Source of the DNA: Panulirus ornatus
Lineage: Eukaryota > Arthropoda > Malacostraca > Decapoda > Palinuridae
Assembly (NCBI RefSeq): GCF_036320965.1
Contig: NC_092226.1
Coordinates: 16,919,502 to 16,983,501 of the forward strand
Direction: 5' to 3'
DNA length: 64,000 bases
The notes beneath the pieces were generated by a model. That model was not told where the DNA came from and searched no databases. It saw only the letters and a list, made by a program, of their open reading frames with translations. The position numbers were made by a program, and so were the translations under genes. Below, piece after piece: positions 11,886-24,299 of the stretch (position 1 is the stretch's first letter; each line of letters opens with the position of its first letter).

Positions 11886-12867
11886 GGATGAGGTCAGCAT
11901 CCAATTTACATTTATCTGATGACGTTCACTTGGGGACGTTGTTAAAGCTGTCTGTACGAGCTAGGATACGCTGGATGCTGCTGCGGTATAGAACTGCAAC
12001 GCGGGGACGAGGGATCACAGGTGACAGTGTGCGACGGTGGTGGGGATGATGCAATACCTTTTCTGCCAAGTCGTGGGCAAAGTCCAGGTGTTGGTGGTAA
12101 AGCGTCGGGAGGATCAGTGTTACGAGACCTTCTCCATAATTGATGTAAGAGAGTCCTAGGATGATCTTGGATATCCTTTCTTGTACCTTGTCTCGTCGCC
12201 CCGGGAGGGTCGCGGAAGATTTAGGACAAGGAGGCGGAGGTGAATGTGGAAAGAAATGGGAGTTGTGTAGATGGTCTTAGGTGGAGGGAGGCCAGGTGTC
12301 CTGAGTCGACTATTAATGGAGAGCAGATTAGAGGAGGATTGGATGATGGTGCTGACGCGTTCCCTCCACCTTGACTTGTCGTCCAAAGTTGTGTCGAGGA
12401 TCTTTGTTGACCGGACGAACATCCCGGAGGAATCTAGCGGCCTTGATTGTAGTGGGGTGAGGGAGGACATGGTTGAAGGCAAGGCTGGAGTGCATAACTA
12501 TGGTCTCACTCTGGTTGGTGGGAACGCTGGTGGCTGTGGTTCAGTTCATGAGGTACCTGAGGGGAGGGTGTTCTGCTGAGCTGGGTAGTCGGAAGTATTA
12601 TCGTCAGCACTGAAGAGTCGATGGCGTGTTCCTACATGCATGGGCCAGGGTCTCGCTTCTAGGGATAAGGAAACACAAAGGCACCATCTTCGTGTCCAGC
12701 GGAACGCCAGAGTTGAGGGGGACTGAAAGGTGGAGGATGGTCTCTCAGAAGCATGCAAACTGAAGACGCTTGCCGCCAAACTCCCGCAACCTTGGAGTGA
12801 TCCTTCATCGCTGTCCAAGGTGGAAAGCTTTGCTGAGCTCAACACGAGTAGTAAAAGCCACAGAGGT
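11886..12867. other. No gene recognised; possible old repeat
   Basis: Frames of about 100 codons exist on both strands (12156-12579) but show no domain. Low-GC and GC-rich patches alternate. It could be a decayed mobile element, but no motif supports this. Confidence 0.4.
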
Positions 12868-12868
12868 C

Positions 12869-12907
<39 letters not shown>

Positions 12908-12924
12908 GTGTGTGTGTGTGTGTC
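12868..12924. repeat. (GT)n microsatellite
   Basis: One TT interruption near 12906. Confidence 0.96.
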
Positions 12925-13229
12925 CTTGGCGGCGCAAATACACTCATACACTGAACTCTTGAGTCTGGCTACATCCTGGGGACTTAAGTTCGTCGTGATC
13001 ATAAATTACCTGTTTGTCTAACCATGATGTGCCTGGTGCAGGTTCTGCCTTAATGAGGAGTTAGCTGGTAAGTCATGAGACCTCAATATGACGTGTGCTG
13101 CACTTTACTTATGTTCATCATGTGATGATATGATCAATATATCAAGAATTATCAAGATTTATCGGAAGGTTCATCAATAATTAAGTTTGGTCTCGCCATA
13201 TTGTGGATGCTTCAGCGTAGCTGGATGTT
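12925..13229. other. No gene recognised
   Basis: AT-rich, no motif. Confidence 0.5.
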
Positions 13230-13495
13230 GTCCCTTAAGCATACCGTACAACCCTTGAGCACAACCGTATAGCCCTTGAGCACGATGGTACAACCCTTGA
13301 GCACAACTGTACAGCTCTTGAGCACGGTGGTACAACCCTTGAGCACAACTGTACAACCTTTGGGCACGATAATACGACCCTTGAACACTACAGCTCTTGA
13401 GCACGACGAGACAACCATTTAAGTACGATGATATGACCCTTATGTACGACGATGTAGCCCTTCGATAGTACAGCCCTTGAGTATGATGGTCTGAC
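13230..13495. repeat. 21-bp minisatellite family, locus 2 (reverse orientation)
   Basis: Units of the type ACAACCCTTGAGCACAACTGT, i.e. the reverse complement of the locus 1 unit, with considerable divergence. Confidence 0.8.
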
Positions 13496-14417
13496 CTTTA
13501 ATCTGACCCATTTGTGGCAGGTCGAAGGTCACGCCACCATCACGTCTGAGGTATTAAGAGCATCACAACACACGTATTATGGTTTAACCTGACATAAGTA
13601 AGAGCTCATAATCCACGTTTCATAACTGATAGATATAATTACATGTTAGCTTACCTGTCTATAAATACATAACAGTTACCTTGATTATATATCAAAGCCT
13701 TTGGGTTTATAGTTCGTCTTAGACGCTATGGTTAGCCTCTTTTTTTTCATATTGATTAAAAGAAATGATAGATATTTCGACAACCTGCAGTCATAATGAT
13801 GTTGGAGAATTGGAGGAAAATAGCCTCTAGCTCCCCCCTGTGGTAGTTGGATGACCCGTGTGGGGAATGCTGGAGTCCCGGATGAACGGCTATACGGTTA
13901 AAGGGTATCTCACCTATGACCTGTGCTGTGGAGGTCAGCCGTGTCCTTGCCGTCCCTGAAGGATGACCTCGGATGCTTCCTCTTGGACTTAAAAAGGGTG
14001 ACCTCGGATGCGTCCTCTTGGACTTGAAGAGAATGACCTCTGAGGTCAAGCCGCTGCTGGAGGAGTCACTACAGCTGTAGGTATAAGAACTAACAGACCG
14101 GGAGACGTGTTACGTGTGCGTTCCAACAGAATTGGGAACATGAGACGTAACATTGCTGCCCAGCGGTACGAAGTAACGCTACGGTACATTGTATTGCTAC
14201 AGTAGTGGCCCTCGGGACAAAGAACTGACTGTTACGGTATATGTATCAGCGGCACGAAGACCTTACGGTACACAACAGAGGGACATGGTACCGCTCCACC
14301 TACTGCAGGCGGGTGTACCGCTCTCCTGCAAACACAACATGTCTGTGGAAGTCCTTCTGTACCGTGCCTCTCGCTCGAAGAAAATCGTCCCTCTCTCTTC
14401 GGAACACTTTTCAACCT
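13496..14417. other. No gene recognised
   Basis: Contains a short direct repeat, AATGACCTCTGAGGTC-like and GGTGACCTCGGATGC, near 13960-14045; otherwise nothing. Confidence 0.5.
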
Positions 14418-14692
14418 CTTAAGCACGACGGTACGACCCTTGAGCACGACGGCACGACCCTTGAGCATGACGGTACGACCCTTGAGCACGACGATACGAC
14501 CCTTGAGCACGACGGCACGACCCTTGAGCATGACGGTACGACCCTTGAGCATGACGGTACGACCCTTGAGCACGACGGCACGACCCTTGAGCACGACGGT
14601 ACGACCCTTGAGCATGACGGCACGACCCTTGAGCACGAAGGCACGACCCTTGAGCACGACGGCACGGCCCTTGAGCAGGAAGGTTACGTACC
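14418..14692. repeat. 21-bp minisatellite family, locus 3 (reverse orientation)
   Basis: About 13 very similar units, GACGGTACGACCCTTGAGCA plus C. The most homogeneous array of the family. Open frames across it on both strands are repeat artefacts. Confidence 0.92.
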
Positions 14693-15354
14693 TCGAGCTA
14701 GATGGTCCGTCCCTTTGGCCTAGGCTTTCTCACAGACGCTTTGGCGCGTGGGAGGTTAATACACACCCCACCAGGAGGACAACATCTTCTTATGTCATTT
14801 GTAAGAGGGAAAAGCTTTGCATCACGACCGATTTACGTATAATGAAGGTTCGTTACGAGGTTTCTAATGTAAACGATGCGATCAGGTGCTTTGGGGTTAA
14901 CGATGCGATCAGGTGGCTGGGGCTAACGAGTAGCCTATAATAATTGAACCAATTACCGGTACATTCATGGGTCGGTTCATTAAGACGGGAGGAGGAGAAG
15001 GGGATGATATGGGAGGGACAGATAACATGAGACCTGATGGTCCATGATGAGGTTATCCAGGATCATAATCTTAACTGTGGTAAAGACGAAATGGTAAAGC
15101 AGAAGGCACCTCTCCCTCTACTGCTCCTCGGGTCAACACAAAATCTGAAAGGGACGACCCGGTAGTATTGAGAGAAAATAATGCTTTGGAAATTTCGTTG
15201 GGAAATATAACGGGGGAAAAGATCCCCTCTCTAACTTAAGAGAGCCCCCTGGGGTGAAGTGTCTGCTCTGATATTGAAAAATAGGTCAGTTATGAAAACC
15301 TTACAACTTGTGTTTACCTCTTGAAACTGGCCCTTTCGCTGAAGACAGATATCA
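14693..15354. other. No gene recognised
   Basis: Short imperfect repeat TAACGATGCGATCAGGTG near 14870-14915. The right end may belong to the decayed CR1-like LINE. Confidence 0.5.
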
Positions 15355-16400
15355 CTTTTTACCAAGCCTTGATCGGGATGGATTTGGTCTTGGCATTTAT
15401 TATATTTGACTGTAATTTATTCCATTGTTCTACAACTCTGTAGCTGGAAAGAAAAAATTTGCCCACGTTGCTGTTCCATCTTTCCCAGTTCTATAACATT
15501 ATATCTGGTCGTTGAATCTCTGTCTAGTGTGAAAAAGATAAAATTCCATATGTTGTTTTTGTCTGAATTATTTAGTATTTTGAAAACTTGTATCATTAGA
15601 TGTCGCTGTAGTCTTTGCTCATATTGGATCAGCTGCTTCGTTTTACAGTCAAATATTTCATCTTATGAAACTTATCACCCTGCTGGATTTACTGTATTCC
15701 TCTTGATGATACTATTTGTCTCGTAATTTAGGTCATTGCTGAAAGTCATTTCTTCTTGGAACATCGGTTTACCATCAGTTGGCCTGAACCTTTAGATAGT
15801 CTTCCTATCCATGCCATACATCTCCTAATTTCATGTCATAGAAGGACTGAATCCTGTCTTTAGGCTTTTGGTGTAGGTGATGAAAAGCATAGGTCCCAGG
15901 ACTGAGCCTTGTGGTACTCACCTAAACACATTAAGCCAGGTGGACGCTTCTTTCCTATTTAGTAACACGCGATGTTTCGTGTTTGAGTCCCTATCCTTAG
16001 GGTCTGTGTCCTCCGATATGAGATCTGATTTCGCTTTTCGATCTTTTATATGGTTCTTTATCGAAATCTTTTGGAAAGTCTAAGTAAATAACATCTGAGG
16101 GCATTTTGGGGACCATGTTATCCTATATGTAACTAGGTAATTCTACTATGTTCCTTGAATATAATTTTTCATTTCAAAAGCCATGTTGATGATCGGTTAT
16201 CAGTTCACTGTCTTACAGATATTTAATGATCTCTTCTCTAATTATAGTTTTTGATAGTTTTCCCTAGAAGCAAAGTAGAGCGGTAAAGTGCGTTTTCTAT
16301 CTCCTTTTCTTGGAAAACTGGTGTTGCATTGGTAAGCGTCCAGTGCTGTGGCACTTACCCTTCCAGTCCCGATTTGCTGAGAATTTTGGTCATCAGGAAT
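15355..16400 (-). pseudogene. Decayed CR1-like LINE, reverse transcriptase remnants
   Basis: On the minus strand several RT blocks are readable in different frames. DVIYLDFPKDFDKEPY (about 16050-16110) corresponds to motif A of CR1/Jockey-type RTs, and VPQGSVLGPMLF (about 15884-15919) is the classic motif B. Further towards 15400 are pieces resembling the C-terminal region. Stops and frameshifts separate the blocks, so no product is expected. The motifs are unlike those of the RTE-like family in this window ([11 protein letters not shown]), so this is a different LINE. Confidence 0.75.
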
Positions 16401-16453
16401 GTTATATACCCGCTTACTTCTTAGGCTATTGTGAGAGACATTGATAAGACAAG

Positions 16454-17121
<668 letters not shown>

Positions 17122-17336
17122 AATAAAGGCAGACAGTATGAATTATGTACATGTGTATATATGTATATGTCTGTGTGTGTATATATATGTATACGTTGGT
17201 GTATAGATATGTATATTTGCGTGTGTGGACGTGTATGTATATACATGTGTATATGGGTGAGTTGGGCCATTGTTTCGTCTGTTTCCTTGCGCTACCTCGG
17301 TAACGCGGGAGACAGCGACAAAGTAAAATAAAAAGA

Positions 17337-17338
<2 letters not shown>
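17122..17338 (+). mobile_element. RTE-like LINE 3' region, variant copy
   Basis: The sequence begins with ATAAAGGCAGACAGTATGAA, which also occurs reversed at 43081-43107. It continues through TTTGCGTGTGTGGACGTGT and ends with TTGCGCTACCTCGGTAACGC and GACAGCGACAAAGTA before (TA)n at 17339. No coding part of the LINE is left. It may represent a subfamily with a longer 3' untranslated region. Confidence 0.65.

Positions 17339-17418
<80 letters not shown>
17339..17418. repeat. (TA)n microsatellite
   Basis: Tail of the variant LINE 3' region. Confidence 0.97.
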
Positions 17419-17421
<3 letters not shown>

Positions 17422-17699
17422 ATTACATACTTCCTACATATTTAGATAAGTCTTCCAGGTTTTTGCTTACAGTATGAGAAATTCTTTTTTGAATTTCTTT
17501 TTTTCAAGTTGCTCTCATTTCCTACCCTATAATTCTGTATCCATCTTACATACATATAATGGATCTGTTGGCTGCCACGTAATCCAAACATCCTGTATGC
17601 GTTTCCTTTACGCTGAAGTCAATCATTGATTTTCATTCGCCATCCAGTTTGACACAGTCCTCTCACTACTGCCTTTACCTCCCTGTGGACGCTCCCCCA

Positions 17700-18045
17700 C
17701 ACGTCACCACCCATCTCCAAACTTCACTACCACCATTACCACACATAGCCATTACCAAACATCGGTTCCAGCGTCACCATGCATCACTACCACCATTACT
17801 ATACATCCCCATCGCAACCCATCACTGCCACGTCATCACCACGCATCACTACCACCATTACTATACATCCCCATCGCAACCCATCACTGCCACGTCATCA
17901 CCACGCATCACTACCACCATTACCACACATCACCATCACAAAACCCATCACTGCCACGCCATCACCTCACATCACCGCCACACGCATCACTCCCACCATC
18001 ACCACACATCACCGCCACCATCACCACACACCGCCCCGCACCCCT
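17700..18045. repeat. CAT/CAC-rich tandem array upstream of PDE exon
   Basis: Imperfect units of about 60 bp, including CATCACTACCACCATTACTA and CATCACTGCCACGTCATCAC. It ends about 45 bp upstream of the acceptor of exon 18089. Confidence 0.75.
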
Positions 18046-18088
18046 GCACCAGGGACGTAACCACGCCTTTTTGCCTGTCTCCCGACAG

Positions 18089-18247
18089 AGGAGGTGACAG
18101 GGGAGATGGTCGGCCAGTACCTGAAGGCTCACCCGGAGTTCCTGGAGACCTGGCTGATGGAGCAGGTCGAGCTGGAGACCCTCGAGCGCTGGATGATCCG
18201 ACGAACGCAGAGGGACAAACAGAAGAGCCTCGAGAACGGCACCAACG
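18089..18247 (+). CDS. PDE10A: PDE10-family phosphodiesterase, N-terminal exon
   Basis: This exon encodes the N-terminal helical segment that precedes the GAF domains in PDE10-type cyclic nucleotide phosphodiesterases, which hydrolyse cAMP and cGMP. The readable frame starts at GAG 18091 and gives about 52 residues, including VGQYLKAHPEFLETW and ETLERWMIRR. This matches the family pattern of a 'V-x-x-YL-x-x-HP' helix followed by 'ET-x-x-W-[LM]'. The acceptor is TCCCGACAG ending at 18088 after a pyrimidine tract; an AG two bases later (18090) is an alternative. The donor is AACG|GTGAGT, so the exon ends in phase 1. The donor is followed almost at once by (GT)n and then (TA)n. GC-rich third positions contrast with the AT-rich surroundings. 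The upstream coding exon and start codon were not found. PDE5, PDE6 and PDE11 share a related N-terminal motif, but the later exons favour PDE10. Confidence 0.85.
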
Positions 18248-18254
18248 GTGAGTG

Positions 18255-18256
<2 letters not shown>

Positions 18257-18288
<32 letters not shown>

Positions 18289-18292
18289 AAGT

Positions 18293-18372
<80 letters not shown>
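18257..18372. repeat. (GT)n-(TA)n compound microsatellite at a 5' splice site
   Basis: GT repeats begin about 10 bp after the donor of PDE exon 18089-18247 and run to 18287; TA follows from 18297. Confidence 0.97.
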
Positions 18373-18895
<523 letters not shown>

Positions 18896-18984
18896 TATGA
18901 TGAAAACCGAAAGCTCTCATCGAGTGAGGGGACTCTGTCTGCGGGGGGGGAGTGTCAGTCATCCGCTTCATGAGCCCTGCTGGC

Positions 18985-19245
18985 CTAACCCTATGAACAC
19001 GACGGTACACCCCGAGCAGGACGGTACACCCCGAGGAGGACGGTACAACCCTTAAGGGGGACGGTACAACCCTTAAGGGGGACGGTACAACCCTTAAGGA
19101 AGACGGTACAACCCTTAAGGAAGACGGTACAACCCTTAAGGAAGACGGTACAACCCTTAAGGAAGACGGTACAACCCTTAAGGAAGACAGTACAGACCAC
19201 GAGGAAGACGGTACAACCCTATAGGAAGACGGTGCGAACCATGTT
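18985..19245. repeat. 21-bp minisatellite family, locus 4 (reverse orientation)
   Basis: About 11 units such as GACGGTACAACCCTTAAGGA plus A. It is followed within 50 bp by an array of the same family in the opposite orientation. Confidence 0.88.
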
Positions 19246-19287
19246 TACCCTCTAAGGTCAGGTCAGAGACCAGTCCATCATACCCAG

Positions 19288-19722
19288 GGTTCGTACCGTC
19301 CTGCTCAAGGGCCGTACTGTCCTGCTCAAGGGCCCGTACCGTCCTGCTCAAGGGCCCGTACCGCCCTGCTCAAGGGCCCGTACCGTCCTGCTCAAGAGCC
19401 GTACCGTCCTGCTCAAGGGCCCGTACCGTCCTGCTTAGGGGCCCGTACCGTCCTGGTCAAGGGCCCGTACCGTCCTGCTCAAGAGCCGTACCATCCTGCT
19501 CAAGGGCCCGTACCATCCTGCTCAAGGGCCCGTACCGTCCTGCTCAAGAGCCGTACCATCCTGCTCAAGGGCCCGTACCATCCTGCTCAAGGGCCCGTAC
19601 CATCCTGCTTAAGGGTCGTACCGTCCTGCTCAAGAGCCGTACCATCCTGCTCAAGGGCCCGTACCATCCTGCTCAAGGGCCTTACCGTCCTGCTCAAGGG
19701 TCGTACCGTCCTGCTGAAGCAG
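19288..19722. repeat. 21/22-bp minisatellite family, locus 5 (forward orientation)
   Basis: About 20 units alternating between 21 and 22 bp: GTACCGTCCTGCTCAAGAGC plus C, and the same with GGGCCC. Confidence 0.9.
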
Positions 19723-19899
19723 GCATGATGCAGCAGGGCTGGGCAGCAGCTTGTTGCTCGTGTGAGGAGGACATGTACGTCACGGTGCCAGGGGCCGCAT
19801 GGTGGCTCCGGCAGCACCAGAACAACACCAGGACACGGAAATGGAAGTGTGTCTCTCTGTGTTCCCTTCTTTGCAGACCTTCAGCCCACGTTTACGTGT

Positions 19900-20135
19900 G
19901 TGTCTCTCGTGCTGGACATTTACATGTGTGTATGTAAATCTCTCGTGCTGGACGTTTACATGTGTGTATGTAAATCTCTCGTGCTGGACGTTTACATGTG
20001 TGTATGTAAATCTCTCGTGCTGGACGTTTACATGTGTGTATGTAAATCTCTCGTGCTGGACGTTTACATGTGTGTATGTAAATCTCTCGTGCTGGACGTT
20101 TACATGTGTGTATGTAAATCTCTCGCGGTAGACGT
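19900..20135. repeat. Minisatellite, 36-bp unit, six copies
   Basis: Unit TCTCGTGCTGGACGTTTACA plus TGTGTGTATGTAAATC. The length is a multiple of three, so it gives apparent 12-residue repeat proteins in all frames. Confidence 0.93.
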
Positions 20136-20159
20136 CATCATGAGATGGAACTAAATACA

Positions 20160-20207
20160 TAGGTAAATGATTGGATAGATGGATAGATAAATAGATCGAT
20201 TAGGTAA

Positions 20208-20248
<41 letters not shown>

Positions 20249-20252
20249 CAGA
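20160..20252. repeat. (GATA)n microsatellite
   Basis: Degenerate at the left, regular GATA from about 20206 to 20248. Confidence 0.94.
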
Positions 20253-20714
20253 CTCTTTTTTTACTGTTGTGGTTCGTGGCCGTGATGGCCCCAACCCTCG
20301 TCCCAGCACCAACCAACATGGGCAACACATCACCTCCTGCTGCACGAGCGAACAACATACAAGATTCCTGCGCTGTCACCCGCCGGGCTGATCACCCGCC
20401 AGGCTCAGCACACGCCAGGCAGCGCACACAGGAAGCAGCGAACACAACACGAGGTTCCCTTTAAGTGCTGGAGGGAAGAGCCTAAGTGCCGGAGGAGACA
20501 CTTTAAGTGCTTGTTGGGAATCTTAAGTACGAAAAGGTAGTCTTAAGTGCCGGAGGGAACTGAAGAGTGCCGCCAGGGACTCCTTTTAAGTGAGGTGGTG
20601 CGACGTTCTTGTACGCTGAGTGGAACACTCCAGTGTGGCAGGGGATTACTGATGCGTCGGCTCGCAAGTGGAGGCTGAAGACAAGATGTGGATCCACCTG
20701 GTGACGGGAAGATG
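20253..20714. other. No gene recognised
   Basis: A weak repeat of TTAAGTGC every 25-30 bp at 20460-20590. Confidence 0.5.
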
Positions 20715-21465
20715 TATACACACCCACGTACATACGCATACAGGAATATTTACACCCACGTACATACGCATACAGGAATATTTACACCCACGTACATACG
20801 CATACAGGAATATTTACACCCACATACATACGCAAACAGGAATATTTACACCCACGTACATACGCATACAGGAATATTTACACCCACATACATACGCACA
20901 CACGACTATTTACACCCACGTACATCGCATACAGGAATATCTACACCCACATACATACGCACACATGACTATTTACACCCACGTACATACGCATACAGGA
21001 ATATTTACACCCTCATACATACGCATACAGGAATATTTACACCCACATACATACGCACAATTGACTATTTACACCCCACGTACATACGCACACATGAATA
21101 TTTACATCCACGTACATATGCAGTCATGACTATTTACAACCACGTACATACGCACACAGGAATATTTACACCCACGTACATACGCACACATGAATATTTA
21201 CACCCACATACATACGCACACATGACTATTTACACCCACATACGTACGCACACATGAATATTTACACCCACGTACATACGCCCACATGAATACTTACAGG
21301 CACGTACATACGCACACAGGAATATTTACACCCACGTACATACGCACACAGGACTGTTTACACCCACATACATACGCACACATGACTATTTACACCCCAC
21401 GTACATACGCACACAGGAATATTTACACCCACATACATACGCACACAGGAATATTTACAGACACG
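20715..21465. repeat. Minisatellite, 32-bp unit, about 23 copies
   Basis: Unit CACGTACATACGCATACAGG plus AATATTTACACC. Two main variants (CAGGAATA and CATGACTA) alternate irregularly along the array. Confidence 0.93.
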
Positions 21466-21572
21466 CCTCCCAGGCACACCTGTACATATGGCTACTATTT
21501 ACATGTGGCCATTCTTTGTGTGTTCCGGGGAGAGAATTTTTTACGTCCGTGTTGCCCCATCTTATGTAGGCA

Positions 21573-21629
<57 letters not shown>
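21573..21629. repeat. (CA)n microsatellite
   Basis: Uninterrupted CA. Confidence 0.97.
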
Positions 21630-21630
<1 letters not shown>

Positions 21631-22026
21631 TCCAGACACACAGTGTGCAGTACAAACTCGGACCAGTGAGCCAGTCTTGAGAATAAGGTAAATATGACAT
21701 AGGTCGACTTCAGCGAAGGGAGGAGATCAAGTCGTCTTGTGACAGGGTTAAATGGTGTGTTGGGGAGGCTGAGCGAGAGTGGTTTCAGGAGATCTCCTGT
21801 CTTCCGTTGGAGGGGAGGTTGGAGATGGGGGACATGATAAGCCGGACGCACAGGGATGGTTCGTCGCCCCGCCTAACCACGGATGGACGGGCTGGGATGA
21901 TGCGAAGACCCAGCGAAGACCCAGAGGCGTGGGACTGGGACTGGGGGAGGATTGTGCCAGGGTGATGAGAGGCATTGTCACTCGGGGAGGGAAGACGCTG
22001 TGACCCATGAACGCCTGAAGAGAAAT
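21630..22026. other. No gene recognised
   Basis: Unique-looking; no motif. Confidence 0.5.
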
Positions 22027-22200
22027 CCTGACCGTGACGCATTCACGGGGCCGCCCAGGGTCGAGCCGCATAGATTCGAGTCCTGGTTGCGGCAGTCGGT
22101 CCACAGTCAACCCAGCTGTTCATCTACCCCCTAGGAGTTGGTCGATAAAATGGGTCTCAGCTGCTCGTGACGTCTCAGCTAACATGAAAAGAAGGAAAAG
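22027..22200 (+). mobile_element. tRNA-derived SINE copy, 5'-truncated
   Basis: Begins near GACCGTGACGCATTCACGGG, with B-box-like AGATTCGAGTCCTGG and the body GGCAGTCGGTCCACAGTCAA, and ends at GTCTCAGCTAACATGAAAAG. The A-box part is lost. Confidence 0.68.
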
Positions 22201-23904
22201 AAATGGATGAAGATGGGAGAGGGAGGGGTGTTGGTTGAGGGGTGGGTTAGGGGTAGGGGAGGTGGCGGGGGGCAAGGACACATGAGAGCAACCGGGACAC
22301 CGAAATGAGATCAGCACGAGGATGGGACAGGTAGTCAACAAGGTAGACAGCGTCTTTAACTGGGAGGTTGGTGAGGCCAACGAGGGAGACATACGAGTAA
22401 TTGGATCCAGAGGATGACAGGTGAAGGATGAAGGAATGAAATAAAAACGTTCACAGTGTTGTGTTTGAGGGACAGTAAAAGCTTCGAGCGTCTCTATTTA
22501 GAGGATAAACTTGCAAGCGGATTGTATTACAAGGACGTGAAAGGACGAGAATCTAAAGAAGATCCTGTCGACTAAATTGGTGGTTGGTGTGGACACAGTG
22601 ACGATACACCAACTGGAGAGAAGCAGATCGTAATGAATGAAGGAAGAACAGGACTCAGGAGGAGGAGGAGGAGAGGGAAGATATTGTGGACATAATGGGC
22701 AACGCTGGGCATATTCATTAGAACAATGAGGGGATCTAAAAAAAAAAAAAAAAGCGAGGCTACAAGCTGGCAGACACTCATGAATTCAAGAGGCTAGAAT
22801 GGACACAACGGGTGGGAAAATGTTGGATCGAAAGTTCGAAGAAGCAAATCATCTTTGGCTAAAACCGGACACACGAGAGGCAGCTCCCCCGTGTAATGTG
22901 AGTGGCAGCAGAGGAATCATTAAGACCGCGGTTCCTCTACATACCACGTATATAAAAGGTCATGGATTAGTAAGGGATGCAAAACACTTCAATCAAAAGA
23001 CCGAATGAATGAGGTTAACCCCAGAGGACGTAGTCACAGATGAGAGTAAACACAACGAAGATGTCAGATCACGTGTTTGATTTTATTTTTTTCTATCGGA
23101 GGGACAGACTTTAACAGGAAATTATAGGCAAGAGGCAGAGGAAGGAGGAGGACTAACGCTACTGGTGACGTGAGCCAAAACATTCCCTAGATGTAATAAT
23201 AAACAGGGAACCCTGCACAGTCCATGTATTCTAGGACAAGTTGCTGCAGCTTACCCACCATCACAATATCCTGTAAGGCGAGTAAAAGAACTGTATCATC
23301 TTTCTCATTGAGGAAATGAAGGTACGATCACGGTGGTGCTAAAGGCAACAAGGGTTGACGTGCAGTTCGGAGGTGTGAAACGATTATTTCCAGGAGGTTC
23401 ATCAGTATGGACGTACGCATTCCTGGAATGCGTACAGAAACCTTCAGTACCAACATGTGTCAAAAGTCACCGAGGTCACCTATGCTGATTTACTCTCCAT
23501 CCATCCCCCACTCGGAAGACCTGGACCTCCCAGTACTTGCTATGGATAGTGAATGAAGTCATTGTAAAGAACGAAACCCGGAAGTTTTAAGCACCTTCAG
23601 GGAGACCCAAGACCTGGGTAGAGAGGAATGCTAATGATAGGTTCTCTGGAGTGGACGGTGAGGGTGGCGTACTGAGGGATGCGTCCTTACAGTAGGGTGT
23701 AGTGAGAGATGAGGAGGGGAGGGAGAACGAAATAGTCGCTCAACAGCAGATGTGAAAATGCAAGGGAACCAAGAGCCACGGGATGAAAGAGACATTAGAA
23801 ACACCCGAGTCTAGCAGAAATGACATCAGACAAGAAACGAAGAACAATTGATCATACCAGGAGACAAACAGATGATAGGTCACAATAATACCTTGAGCTG
23901 TTTT
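22201..23904. other. No gene recognised; possibly more of a decayed LINE
   Basis: Purine-rich on the plus strand, no long frames. It precedes the CR1-like remnant at 24.3 kb and may contain its upstream part, but no motif is clear. Confidence 0.4.
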
Positions 23905-24265
23905 ACAAGATTACAAAAACTTTTACTAGTTTATGAAAACTATTTTACACGGTTTTGGAAACTATTTTACGTTTATAAAACTGGTTTACATGTTTATAAA
24001 AACTATTTTACAAGTTTATAAAAATTATTTTACAAGTTTATGAAAACTATTTTACAAGTTTTGAAAACTATTTTACAAGTTTATAAAAACTATTTTACAA
24101 GTTTTTGAAAACTATTTTACAAGTTTATAAAAACTATTTTACAAGTTTATAAAAACTATTTTACAAGTTTATAAAAACTATTTTACAAGTTTTTGAAAAC
24201 TATTTTACAAGTTTATAAAAACTATTTTACACATTTATACAAAAAACTTTGCAAGTTTACACGAG
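23905..24265. repeat. Minisatellite, 22-bp unit, about 16 copies
   Basis: AT-rich unit TTTATAAAAACTATTTTACA plus AG, with a minority TTTTGAAAAC variant. Stops in every frame. Confidence 0.93.
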
Positions 24266-24299
24266 AGAAATCAGTTGTAAAGGACCAACTTATCAGATT

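Noticed and set aside
12156..12579. Opposed frames of about 100 codons as a host gene
   Set aside because: No domain, no splice-site support, and overlapping frames on both strands.
14232..14940. Several open frames of 80-166 codons
   Set aside because: They are translations of the 21-bp minisatellite, open in all frames because 21 is a multiple of three.
17649..18251. 200-codon open frame overlapping the first PDE exon
   Set aside because: It covers the CAT/CAC-rich repeat and then the exon in another frame; the exon is read correctly only from the frame of GAG 18091.
20668..21257. Threonine/histidine/tyrosine-repeat proteins of up to 189 codons
   Set aside because: Artefacts of the 32-bp minisatellite.
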